Numbered from the stretch's first letter, positions 1 through 7,460 are shown. The stretch: 15,011 nucleotides of DNA from Flammeovirgaceae bacterium (GCA_003229495.1 QIEB01000375.1:1-15011), one strand, 5' to 3'. Program-made: numbers and translations. The notes: a model not told the origin generated them from the letters alone.

Positions 1-2132
1 GCGAAAGAGGCGGCAATGCGCAACTCGATCTGACTGTAATCAGCCGACATCAATACATAATCATTGTCCCGGGGAATAAATGCTTTTCTTATCTCTCTTC
101 CTTTCTCGGTTCTAATGGGTATGTTTTGAAGATTCGGATTATTCGAACTTAGCCGACCTGTAGCCGCCACCGCCTGGCTGAAGGTGCTGTGAATACGGCC
201 GTCCCTGGGACTGATCATTAATGGAAGGGCATCTACATAGGTGGATTTTAGTTTTTGGTAAACCCTGAAGTCTAAAATGTTTTGTACAATATCATGGTCA
301 TCAGCAAGTTTTATCAAAATTTCTTCTCCTGTAGCATATTGCCCGGTACGGGTTTTTTTAGGTTTTTCAACCAATTTGAGTTTATCAAATAATATCTCAC
401 CCAATTGTTTCGGTGAAGCGATGTTGAATTCCTCGTCTGCTAATTCATACACATTTCGTTGTGCCTTTAAGCTTTCTTGTTCTAGCTCCGATGAAAGATC
501 GTCTAATACCTGAGGGTCAATCCTGATCCCTTCATATTCCATGGATGTCAGCACACCAATTAAGGGCAATTCTATTTCCTCATAAACACTAGCCAATTTA
601 GCTTCCAGACGCACTTTATCTTTTAATTGTAATGCCAAATCAACCCGTTCACAAATAAAATTACTCAATTGTGTTTCAGGCACCTGGCTCCAGGTAATCT
701 TGTTTCTACCACTTCCCAAAAAAGATTCATCCTCCAGTGGTTCATAATCCAAATAGATCTCCGATAGTATTCGCAGACTATGGCTGGTTTCAGGATCCAT
801 CACATAATGTGCCACCAAGGTGTCCCAGTAAGGGGGCTTTACTTCGCAGCCCTCAGTTTTGAGCAACAGCATGGTGTGCTTGAGGTCATGACCGATCTTT
901 AGCATTTCCGGGTTACTAAAAACAATGCTCAGCTTTTCAATTGTCTGTTTATCTAAATTTCTTTTTGGAATGTAATAGGCCTCATGGGGCGCGTAGCTCA
1001 ACGCAAGACCAAGTAAGGATCCTAATTCGTCATTCATTGAATACATACAAACAGCAGTTTGATTACCGAGATGTTTAATCAAACTGTTGACTAGTTCCTT
1101 CGAGTCTAGTAAGTGGTAATCTCTAATGACGGTATTAAGACTTTCTTTTTCAGTTGGTTGCTCATTTGTTTCTGCTTGATCGGTTTCCTCCGGGCCGTTT
1201 GAGCCAAAAAGAGGCATTTGAGTGCCGCTCGAGGAAGGTTCTTTGCTGTTTCTTTCTTGCAATACCCTTTTAAGTAATGTGCGGAACTCCAATTCATCAA
1301 AAATGGAAGAAAGTGCTTCTTTGTCCGGCCCCTGATATTCAAGTGCTGATTCGTCATACTCTAAAGGGACATCGATATCTATAGTGGCTAAATCTTTTGA
1401 GAGAATTCCCTGCGCACCATAATTTGTGACCATTTCCCTTTGTTTGCCCTTAAGTTCATGAGCATGGGCCACCAGGTTTTCCACAGATCCGTATTGCTTA
1501 ACATACTTCACTGCCGTTTTTGCCCCTACACCCGGGATTCCAGGAATGTTATCCGAGGCATCACCTTGCAGTCCAAGGATGTCCCTTACCTGATCCACAT
1601 CATCAATGTCCCATTTTTTAAGCACTTCCGGGACACCCATGATGTCCACGGCATTTCCCATATAGGAAGGTTTATATAGAAATACCTTGTCCCCTACTAA
1701 TTGTGCAAAATCCTTGTCTGGGGTCATCATATAGACTTCCATACCTGCTTCAGAAGCCTTTCTGGCGAAGGTGCCAATAATGTCGTCCGCCTCATAACCA
1801 TCCAGTTCCAGTACTGGAATATTAAATCCGCGTACAACTTTTTTTACCCAGGGGATATTACTTTTAATATCTTCCGGCATGGCCTGTCTCTGGGCCTTAT
1901 ACTCCTCAAATTTTTCATGACGAAAGGTCGGTTTGGAAGTATCAAAGGCCACTGCCAGATGGCTGGGTCTTTGCTTTTGGATTATTTCCAACAGGGAATT
2001 TGTAAACCCCAGGCTTGCGCTGGTGTTGAATCCTTTGGAGTTAATACGGGGTGCTTTACTAAAGGCAAAATGGGCCCTGTAGATAAGGGCCATGGCATCC
2101 AATAGAAACAGTTTCTTTTTCGAATCACTCAT
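1..2132 (-). CDS. polA: DNA polymerase I, 3' end cut by window edge
   Basis: Pol I fills gaps and removes RNA primers during repair and Okazaki-fragment processing. About 710 residues are visible from ATG (MSDSKKKLFLLD). The 5' nuclease domain (about 1-290) is intact, with YRAHFAF, AFDTSKPTFRH, DGYEADDIIG, TPDKDF and GLQGDASDNIPGIPGVG. A 3'-5' exonuclease-like fold follows (about 340-520). The polymerase domain starts near 540 and shows TGRLSSNNPNLQNIP and motif A DYSQIELR (catalytic Asp near residue 698) just before the edge. The missing C-terminus should carry the finger helix and the HDE motif. Numbering matches E. coli Pol I closely, so about 930 residues are expected. Odd point: the exonuclease acidic residues are all replaced (Y364, M366, T420, R496), so proofreading is probably absent. 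Nothing in the upstream 173 bases is a convincing promoter; the methyltransferase gene lies on the same strand beyond it. The identification is secure. Confidence 0.96.
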   Translation of the reverse strand, partial: MSDSKKKLFLLDAMALIYRAHFAFSKAPRINSKGFNTSASLGFTNSLLEIIQKQRPSHLAVAFDTSKPTFRHEKFEEYKAQRQAMPEDIKSNIPWVKKVVRGFNIPVLELDGYEADDIIGTFARKASEAGMEVYMMTPDKDFAQLVGDKVFLYKPSYMGNAVDIMGVPEVLKKWDIDDVDQVRDILGLQGDASDNIPGIPGVGAKTAVKYVKQYGSVENLVAHAHELKGKQREMVTNYGAQGILSKDLATIDIDVPLEYDESALEYQGPDKEALSSIFDELEFRTLLKRVLQERNSKEPSSSGTQMPLFGSNGPEETDQAETNEQPTEKESLNTVIRDYHLLDSKELVNSLIKHLGNQTAVCMYSMNDELGSLLGLALSYAPHEAYYIPKRNLDKQTIEKLSIVFSNPEMLKIGHDLKHTMLLLKTEGCEVKPPYWDTLVAHYVMDPETSHSLRILSEIYLDYEPLEDESFLGSGRNKITWSQVPETQLSNFICERVDLALQLKDKVRLEAKLASVYEEIELPLIGVLTSMEYEGIRIDPQVLDDLSSELEQESLKAQRNVYELADEEFNIASPKQLGEILFDKLKLVEKPKKTRTGQYATGEEILIKLADDHDIVQNILDFRVYQKLKSTYVDALPLMISPRDGRIHSTFSQAVAATGRLSSNNPNLQNIPIRTEKGREIRKAFIPRDNDYVLMSADYSQIELRIAASF

Positions 2133-2183
2133 ATGGATAAAGTTATAAAAACAGTTTGGAGAGTGGAGCAACAGCTAAATAAA

Positions 2184-2215
2184 AGTTTTGAGTTTTAAAT
2201 TTTTAGTTTTTAGTT
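2184..2215 (-). repeat. 32-nt AT-rich intergenic element, copy 1
   Basis: Read on the minus strand, this block matches the plus-strand block at 8362-8393 at 29 of 32 positions. Both consist of AACT/AAAACT words. It lies in the spacer between the methyltransferase and polA. Next to it (about 2222-2262) are loosely heptameric AATTAG-like words resembling the spacer repeats near 7427-7458. It encodes nothing. The function is unknown; it looks like a dispersed, low-complexity intergenic repeat. Confidence 0.6.
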
Positions 2216-2305
2216 AAAAATATAATTTAGAAATTAGATAAGATGAATTAGGAATTTCGGCAGGAGCCCATAGCAAGAATAAGATAGAATGGAGGAAATA
2301 ATAGT

Positions 2306-3019
2306 TCAACTGGCGGGTATTACCAGCAGCCAGCGAAAAGCCCATTGCCAGGACAATATAAAGTTGTCAATCCCACAATGTTCCATTAGTTGTTTTAATT
2401 CTTTACCTCTGAATCCACGAAGCACGGAAATAGGCCCGTCATTTTTAACCATTGATGATTTAGACAGCAACCTGGTGATGGCGGTTATTGAATAATAGGC
2501 CAGCCAATGACGGTGTAGGTCGTTAATAATGATTCCTTGACGCGCTTGTTTTCTCCAGATTTTTATCAATTCCCTTAGTTGTTGATTGTTAAAATGATGC
2601 GTAAAAAGCGTACTCATTATCACATCAAATTGTTGCTGTTGAAAAGAATCATCTAAAATATTGGCTACCTTGAATTCTATTTCAGAGTAGGCGTAGGCAT
2701 TTTTCCGGGCATGATCTATGATATATGGATTAGCGTCAACTCCCGTTAATTTTAGCCTGACCCCCTTTTTGCGACCCCAGTCGGCCACTAGTTTTAACAT
2801 GTCGCCGCTGCCACAGCCAAGATCTACGATATGAAGCTCTATTTGATTATAATGCATCAATAACTTTTCCAACCCCAACAAGGTTATCTGGTTACCTCCA
2901 AGCCATTTGTTGATGGTATCCAGTTCTTTTAAGGTTTGGTCTATCACCGCTCCTGAAACAGACAGGTCGTCCATAATTTCTTCCAATTCGGAACGTTCGG
3001 CAATTTTCACCCCAAGCAT
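2306..3019 (-). CDS. Class I SAM-dependent methyltransferase
   Basis: This 237-residue protein has a Rossmann-type methyltransferase domain. The SAM-binding motif I is VDLGCGSGD (65-73), the acidic residue after strand 2 is D95 in TGVDANP, and a motif IV-like segment FDVIMSTLFTHHF follows. The N-terminal 60 residues are helical, and there is no signal peptide or membrane segment, so it should be cytosolic. The pattern with LHRHWLAYYSI and the C-terminal half resembles methyltransferases that in Bacteroidota often sit beside a type III polyketide synthase and an FAD-dependent oxidoreductase. Neither partner is present here, so the substrate cannot be named. The ATG has no clear Shine-Dalgarno sequence, and no other start exists before an in-frame stop 27 nt upstream. 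The gene lies 173 bp upstream of polA on the same strand and could be co-transcribed. The fold is certain; the substrate is unknown. Confidence 0.88.
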   Translation of the reverse strand: MLGVKIAERSELEEIMDDLSVSGAVIDQTLKELDTINKWLGGNQITLLGLEKLLMHYNQIELHIVDLGCGSGDMLKLVADWGRKKGVRLKLTGVDANPYIIDHARKNAYAYSEIEFKVANILDDSFQQQQFDVIMSTLFTHHFNNQQLRELIKIWRKQARQGIIINDLHRHWLAYYSITAITRLLSKSSMVKNDGPISVLRGFRGKELKQLMEHCGIDNFILSWQWAFRWLLVIPAS

Positions 3020-3235
3020 AGCAGCAGATTGTTCAAAAGGGCATCAAGATAGGCACCCTCAATCCGTAATGATAAGTTAGATATTAATCATGGAGGACCA
3101 ATTGGGATAGGGAAGTTATTTTCTCTAAATTTTTAAAGAACCTGCCTACTGAATTTTGGTAATTTATTAACGCCTTCACGGCATTTATATTCCGTTTTTA
3201 TATATTGTCAGTCATTTCAAATCTAAAGGTCAATT

Positions 3236-3817
3236 ATGAAGTCTTTGTATATTTTATTATGTGGCTTGTTGTTGTTTATATGTGGCTTGTTGTTGTTTAC
3301 CTGTCAGCAGTCTGAACAAGAACAAAAAGAGGTACTACCGGCTCAAGCCCAGGTCCCGGACGTTGAAGCACGAATTCAGGAACTTGGCATTGAATTACCC
3401 GAGGTTGGCGCCCCGGTGGCGAACTATGTTAATACTGTGCGCACAGGGAATTTAGTGTTTACCTCGGGAAAGGGCCCACAAAAACCAGATGGCACTTATG
3501 TAACCGGAAAGGTTGGGGCAGACCTAACCACGGAACAAGGCTATGAAGCGGCTCGCCTAACTGCAATTCAACAATTGGCTTCACTAAAGGCCGAATTGGG
3601 AGACTTAAATAAAGTAAAAAGGGTGGTGAAGGTTCTGGGAATGGTGAATGCCGCTCCTGATTTTACGGAGCAATCCCAAGTCATCAACGGATTCTCTGAT
3701 CTTATGGTAGAGGTTTTTGGTGAGAAGGGGAAGCATGCAAGATCTGCTGTAGGCATGGGTTCATTGCCTTCCGGTATTGCATGTGAGATCGAAATGATTG
3801 TTGAAGTGGAGGATTAA
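3236..3817 (+). CDS. RidA/YjgF-family protein with lipoprotein signal
   Basis: The RidA fold occupies about residues 45-193 of 193. Recognisable parts are VRTGNLVFTSGKGP (68-81) and the family signature with R169 in HARSAVGMGSLPSG, followed by the acidic strand CEIEMIVEVED. R169 aligns with the arginine that binds the substrate carboxylate in enamine/imine deaminases of this family. Unlike the usual cytosolic RidA (about 130 residues), this one has an N-terminal signal ending in LFTC (C23), then a Q/E-rich linker. It is therefore probably a lipoprotein at the periplasmic or surface side. The signal contains a 7-residue duplication (CGLLLFI/CGLLLFT). AAAGG at 3225-3229, six bases before the ATG, is a good ribosome binding site. 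The gene is convergent with the molybdoenzyme gene, and the stops overlap. The family call is firm; export is inferred; the substrate is unknown. Confidence 0.9.
   Translation: MKSLYILLCGLLLFICGLLLFTCQQSEQEQKEVLPAQAQVPDVEARIQELGIELPEVGAPVANYVNTVRTGNLVFTSGKGPQKPDGTYVTGKVGADLTTEQGYEAARLTAIQQLASLKAELGDLNKVKRVVKVLGMVNAAPDFTEQSQVINGFSDLMVEVFGEKGKHARSAVGMGSLPSGIACEIEMIVEVED
3260..3301 (+). repeat. Tandem 21-nt duplication in a signal-peptide coding region
   Basis: Two 21-nt units stand head to tail (3260-3280 and 3281-3301); the first 19 bases of each are identical. Each encodes seven residues, CGLLLFI then CGLLLFT. The units place cysteines at residues 9, 16 and 23, and lengthen the hydrophobic stretch before the predicted lipidated cysteine. 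Confidence 0.85.
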
Positions 3818-5943
3818 ATAACTTCCACAGGTACTCCGGAAAAAGCGACAGTTCCTGAAACTTGATCCAGCAACATGGGATCGGTAAGGTCGTTAATGCT
3901 GACTCCCGGATGTTCACTAGCAATAGTTAAAGGTATTTCATGGTGCCCCCAACCGTGAGGGATACTTACCACTCCCGGCATTATTTCTTCCGAAATTTGC
4001 AAGGGAAGGTATATTATTCCTATTCCTGAGGTCACCTTCACTAATTTTCCGGATTCCAGACCACGGATTTGTGCATCTGTAGGGTGCATTAGCAGGGTAC
4101 AGCGGTTGGGCCCTTTTACCAGCAGCAGACTGTTGTGCATCCAGCTATTATTACTTCGCAAATGGCGACGGCCAATAAGCAGTAGCTTCGAACCCCTGAC
4201 TGAAAATCGGAACTTTTTCAATCGCCCTAATTCGTAAACCATCGGATCAGGCATCAGGTCGATGCGTTTATCCCTGGTAAATAAGCGCGAAGGTAGTGAA
4301 GGTTCTAAAGGCCCCAGATCAATTCCATGAGGATATTTCTGAACTTTTTTTAAAGAGAGACCACTAAGTTTTCTGCCACCAATTTGACCGTAAGGCCCTA
4401 AACGTAAAGCAAGATCTAACAAGCGCTTGGGCGTACTCCATTTTTCAAGAGCATTTTTCCACCAGGGCAGAGGTGTTTTGCGAAGGCGTTTAGTGAGCTC
4501 TTTGAAAATTTGCCAGTCATACCGAGCATTTGGGTCCGGAGAGAACAATGCCTCACTAAATTTGACGCTATTCCGAACCGCGAAATTATGAAATACCAAA
4601 TCATAGTGGTCGGTTTCCAGGCCAGTGGCTGGTGGCAAAATAATATCCGCATGCTTGGTGGTCTCGTTTATATAGATATCAATGGCCACCTGATACTCTA
4701 GTTTGCCTAAGGCCTCTGACAATCGCTTGCCATTTGGGGTGGACAATACCGGATTTCCTGCTGAGGTGATAAGCGCTTTTATCTGGCCCTGTCCTTCAGC
4801 TATAATTTCGTCAGCCAGGGTGGCTACCGGTAATTCACCAAAAAACTCTCCTAACTTCCGGACGCGGCTATGCCATCTGTTCTTTTTCTTTTGAGTCCCA
4901 TTTTTACCCAGAGCTTTAACTATATCCACCGCAGGCCGGGTAAACATAGCACCGCCCGCCCGGTCCAGGTTGCCGGTCAATATGTTCAACACATTTATTA
5001 ACCATTGGCACAGGCTCCCAAAGGCTTGGGTTGATACTCCCATTCGTCCATAACACACTGCAGCGGATGCAGAGGCAAAATCCCTGGCCAGGGTCTGAAT
5101 TTCGAATATCCGGATCCCAGTAGGCAAAGCAAGGTCAGGTGGTTGATCCAGGATGATCTTTTTGAGTTGATCCCACCCTGAAATCATTCTATGAAGTTTA
5201 GGATCAGGCATGAGGCCATCCATCAGTAAAGTTCTTATCATTTCTAATAGGAAGAGGGCATCGGTGCCTGGTTGGATAAAAAAATGCTTATGGGCCACAG
5301 CTGCAGTTTCGGAGTACCTCGGATCGATCACCACCATTTTACCTCCTCTGGCTTGTAATGATTTCAATCGACCCGAAAAGCCGCCGGTGGTCATAAGACC
5401 GCCATTGCTTACCATAGGGTTAGCTCCTAATACCAGAAAAAAATCCGTGCGGTCAATGTCAGGAATGGGGATTAGCATCATGTGGCCGAAAATATGTTGT
5501 GCCACCCAATGATGGGGTAGTTGATCTATTGAGGTTGCTGAGTACTTGTTTTTGGTACCAAGAACTCTGGCAAAAGAGGGCGCAAAAAACATACTGCCCA
5601 TACTATGCACTGAGGGATTTCCCTGGTATAGGGAAACGGCATCTTGGCCATACTTTTCCTGAATTTCCCTGATACGTCTGACTACCTGGTTAAAAGCTTC
5701 TTCCCAGGAGATCTCCTGCCAGCCATTGACTGTTTTACACAAAGGCTTTTTCAGACGATCAGGGTCATTGTGGAGATCCTGTAATGCTACGGCTTTGGGG
5801 CAAATGTGTCCCTTACTGAATGGGTCATCAGGATCTCCTTTGATGGAGGTAATATGACCATCCTTATGATCAATGACCAGGCCGCACATGGCCTCGCATA
5901 GGTTACAGGTACGAAAGTGCTGGGTAGATTGCTCCGGCGTCAT
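3814..5943 (-). CDS. Molybdopterin (bis-MGD) oxidoreductase, formate dehydrogenase/acetylene hydratase-like clade
   Basis: This is a roughly 710-residue catalytic subunit of the DMSO-reductase superfamily. Numbering is from the TTG at 5949; subtract 2 for the ATG start used here. The N-terminal [4Fe-4S] motif is C15-x2-C18-x3-C22-x27-C50. It is followed by the MopB core (SWEEAFNQVVRRI, VLGANPMVSNGG, VVIDPRYSETA, LPPATGLETDHYDL) and a C-terminal cofactor-binding domain ending HPGVSINDLTDPMLLDQVSG. There is no Tat signal, so it is predicted to be cytoplasmic. The segment where Cys or Sec normally binds molybdenum reads SATSIDQLPHHW (137-148) and has neither; S140 or D142 might serve. No Fe-S, cytochrome or membrane subunit gene is adjacent, so the electron partner and substrate are unknown. 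The divergent gene at 6002 shares its 58-bp upstream region. The superfamily is certain, the reaction is not. Confidence 0.93.
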   Translation of the reverse strand: MTPEQSTQHFRTCNLCEAMCGLVIDHKDGHITSIKGDPDDPFSKGHICPKAVALQDLHNDPDRLKKPLCKTVNGWQEISWEEAFNQVVRRIREIQEKYGQDAVSLYQGNPSVHSMGSMFFAPSFARVLGTKNKYSATSIDQLPHHWVAQHIFGHMMLIPIPDIDRTDFFLVLGANPMVSNGGLMTTGGFSGRLKSLQARGGKMVVIDPRYSETAAVAHKHFFIQPGTDALFLLEMIRTLLMDGLMPDPKLHRMISGWDQLKKIILDQPPDLALPTGIRIFEIQTLARDFASASAAVCYGRMGVSTQAFGSLCQWLINVLNILTGNLDRAGGAMFTRPAVDIVKALGKNGTQKKKNRWHSRVRKLGEFFGELPVATLADEIIAEGQGQIKALITSAGNPVLSTPNGKRLSEALGKLEYQVAIDIYINETTKHADIILPPATGLETDHYDLVFHNFAVRNSVKFSEALFSPDPNARYDWQIFKELTKRLRKTPLPWWKNALEKWSTPKRLLDLALRLGPYGQIGGRKLSGLSLKKVQKYPHGIDLGPLEPSLPSRLFTRDKRIDLMPDPMVYELGRLKKFRFSVRGSKLLLIGRRHLRSNNSWMHNSLLLVKGPNRCTLLMHPTDAQIRGLESGKLVKVTSGIGIIYLPLQISEEIMPGVVSIPHGWGHHEIPLTIASEHPGVSINDLTDPMLLDQVSGTVAFSGVPVEVI

Positions 5944-5969
5944 TGTCAATCAAGATAAATGAATGCACT

Positions 5970-5992
5970 GATAAATTGAAACTTTCATTATC
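5970..5992. promoter_or_regulatory. Imperfect palindrome in a divergent intergenic region
   Basis: The core TGAAA-C-TTTCA is a perfect dyad around position 5982. It is flanked by GATAA and TTATC, which are also complementary but offset by two extra bases (AT) on the left. The site is in the 58-bp gap between two divergent genes, where an operator would be expected. AT-rich sequence makes short dyads common, so this is only a candidate. Confidence 0.3.
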
Positions 5993-6001
5993 TTAAAACC
6001 C

Positions 6002-6700
6002 ATGAACAAGATCACTCAGACCTTAAACAAACAAACCGAAGTTAGCATATTGGGCATATCTAACCAGGATTTGACTGATGAACCTATGGATGCCATTAAT
6101 TGGTTTAATCTCAAAAACAAATTCGTATATACTATTTATAATTTACTGGCTTTGCCAATGGCTCGATCCGTGGGTGCCCGTCCGATATTTAAGGGATATC
6201 GGCTTAGTAGCCTGGAGGGTCCCAAGGAATTGGCCAGGGAGGTCTTACTGCTGGTTCGGTATCCAGGTCCTAAGCAATTTCTTCATCTGGTATCCAAAAA
6301 ACTATTCCAGCTGGTTAGTATACTAAGAATTAAATCTGTTAAGGATTTTAATTTCGGGTTTTTTAAGTGTTTAAAACTTGGGGAATCACCCGTAAATGAG
6401 AATCATGAGTATTTAGTAGGTCATTTTCAAGCGCCACGGTTAACCATAGACATAGACCATATTCGAGAACTATGCAGTCAACATAATTGTCAATTGTTCT
6501 ATTTAGGAGGGAAAATTGCAAATTTATCAATTGACCGTAAAGGAGGTAACACAGTAGTCCCATTGAACATGGGTTGGATGTTCCTGATTTCCAGTGATCA
6601 CCGGAAAAATTTGACAGATCTATATGGTGATCCGGAAATCAGGAAGTTTCTGGATCAAAATACTTCAAACTACCTGGGTATTTTTTCAAGGGTAAGATAA
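6002..6700 (+). CDS. Unknown protein, two tandem dimeric alpha/beta-barrel-like domains (DUF1330-like)
   Basis: I do not recognise this 232-residue protein with certainty. Residues about 40-120 read like a DUF1330/dimeric alpha-beta-barrel unit: a strand (YTIYNLLALP), a VGARPIFKGYRL strand, then EVLLLVRYPGPKQFLHLVSKK, where DUF1330 proteins usually show LVRYPS and an F-x-x-x-V helix. Residues about 135-232 appear to repeat the plan (EYLVGHFQAPRL, CQLFYLGGKIANL, WMFLISSDHRKNLTDLYGDPEIRKF). There is no signal peptide, membrane segment or cysteine motif, so it is probably cytosolic. Its TAA shares a base with the ATG of the downstream tRNA methyltransferase (TAATG), implying one transcript and coupled translation. 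It diverges from the molybdoenzyme gene. Proteins of this fold include small monooxygenases and stress proteins, but no function is shown here. Confidence 0.7.
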   Translation: MNKITQTLNKQTEVSILGISNQDLTDEPMDAINWFNLKNKFVYTIYNLLALPMARSVGARPIFKGYRLSSLEGPKELAREVLLLVRYPGPKQFLHLVSKKLFQLVSILRIKSVKDFNFGFFKCLKLGESPVNENHEYLVGHFQAPRLTIDIDHIRELCSQHNCQLFYLGGKIANLSIDRKGGNTVVPLNMGWMFLISSDHRKNLTDLYGDPEIRKFLDQNTSNYLGIFSRVR

Positions 6701-7374
6701 TGAGTTGTTATTTCATTTTATTGAATCCAGCACGTGGAGAGAATGTGGGTTTTGCGGCCCGGGCACTCAAGACCATGGGATTTTCATGTTTGCGAATTGT
6801 AGGTGAAGACTTACAGGACTCTAAAGCCGCCAGAAAAACCGGCTACCGTGCCCATGATATACTGGATGGAACCACTAACTTTCAGTCGCTCCCCGAGGCG
6901 CTCACGGACATGGACCTTATCATTGGGACCACTTCAAAGAAGCGCATAAAGCGATATGATTACCAGTCGCCCAGTCAAATAGCAGAATTGTTGAAAAGCA
7001 AGAGTGGTATCATGAAAAATGTGGGCATTTTATTCGGATCCGAAGAGAATGGACTAACCACTGAGGAACTGGAGTACTGCGATTTGCTAAGTACTATTTC
7101 AATGGCCACCAGCTATCCTTCCCTTAATCTGGCTCAAAGTGTACTAATCTATGCCTGGGAGCTATATAATTCAGACAGGCTCAACATCGGTGAGCCGGCT
7201 AATCATAAACTTCAGGTGCTGATAAAAAAGGAAATGGATCAACTGCTACTTCTACTGGGATTTGATCAAAAACCATTGATGCAACAGCGCATTATGGATA
7301 GGGTTATGCTATTGAATTCAGATGATTCCGAATTGTTAATGGCGATCCTAAATAAACTGAAGAGGAGTATTTAG
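6700..7374 (+). CDS. trmJ: TrmJ-like tRNA 2'-O-ribose methyltransferase (SpoU/SPOUT family)
   Basis: This 224-residue protein matches TrmJ, which methylates the 2'-hydroxyl of residue 32 in tRNA anticodon loops using SAM. All three SPOUT motifs are visible: motif 1 NPARGENVGFAARALKTMGF (9-28, with N15 and R21), motif 2 ILFGSEENGLTTEEL (110-124) and motif 3 YPSLNLAQSVLIYAWEL (139-155). These build the trefoil-knot SAM site. The C-terminal tail of about 65 residues is helical, as in TrmJ. Length is slightly below E. coli TrmJ (about 246). The upstream unknown gene ends within this start codon, so translation is likely coupled. The gene is convergent with the LolA-like gene, 86 bp away. Other TrmH-type enzymes are the main alternative, but the motif 1 wording and the C-terminal tail favour TrmJ. 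Confidence 0.88.
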   Translation: MSCYFILLNPARGENVGFAARALKTMGFSCLRIVGEDLQDSKAARKTGYRAHDILDGTTNFQSLPEALTDMDLIIGTTSKKRIKRYDYQSPSQIAELLKSKSGIMKNVGILFGSEENGLTTEELEYCDLLSTISMATSYPSLNLAQSVLIYAWELYNSDRLNIGEPANHKLQVLIKKEMDQLLLLLGFDQKPLMQQRIMDRVMLLNSDDSELLMAILNKLKRSI

Positions 7375-7426
7375 ATTACTTTTTTTATGTATCTGTATAA
7401 CCAGGAATACTCCAATCCGAACCACC

Positions 7427-7458
7427 AATTCATAATTTCTAACCCATAATTCATAATT
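7427..7458. repeat. Short AT-rich heptamer repeat in a convergent spacer
   Basis: CATAATT occurs at 7431-7437, 7445-7451 and 7452-7458, spaced 14 and 7 bases apart, so the block has a 7-base period with one degenerate unit (TCTAACC). The 11-mer AATTCATAATT occurs twice. The array ends two bases from the stop codon of the LolA-like gene. No stem-loop with a U-tract was found here, so the terminator of this convergent pair is not obvious. Confidence 0.6.
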
Positions 7459-7460
7459 AA

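Noticed and set aside
1106..1357. Minus-strand 83-codon open frame with ATG.
   Set aside because: It lies in another frame inside polA, whose continuous 710-codon frame has clear domain motifs.
1701..2105. Plus-strand open frame of 134 codons.
   Set aside because: It is antisense to the conserved 5' nuclease domain of polA and shows no family features.
2133..2160. Promoter-like TAACTTTA just upstream of polA.
   Set aside because: The distance to the nearest upstream TTG is too long, and the element would be only a few bases from the start codon.
3021..3073. Open frame on the minus strand just before the methyltransferase gene (ending AYLDALLNNLLLCLG) that might be a remnant of another gene's C-terminus.
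   Set aside because: It is only about 25 codons after an upstream in-frame stop and matches no family I recognise; chance is sufficient.
5944..5949. TTG start for the molybdoenzyme, two codons before ATG.
   Set aside because: ATG at 5943 is the simpler start; neither has a clear ribosome binding site, and the protein is otherwise identical.
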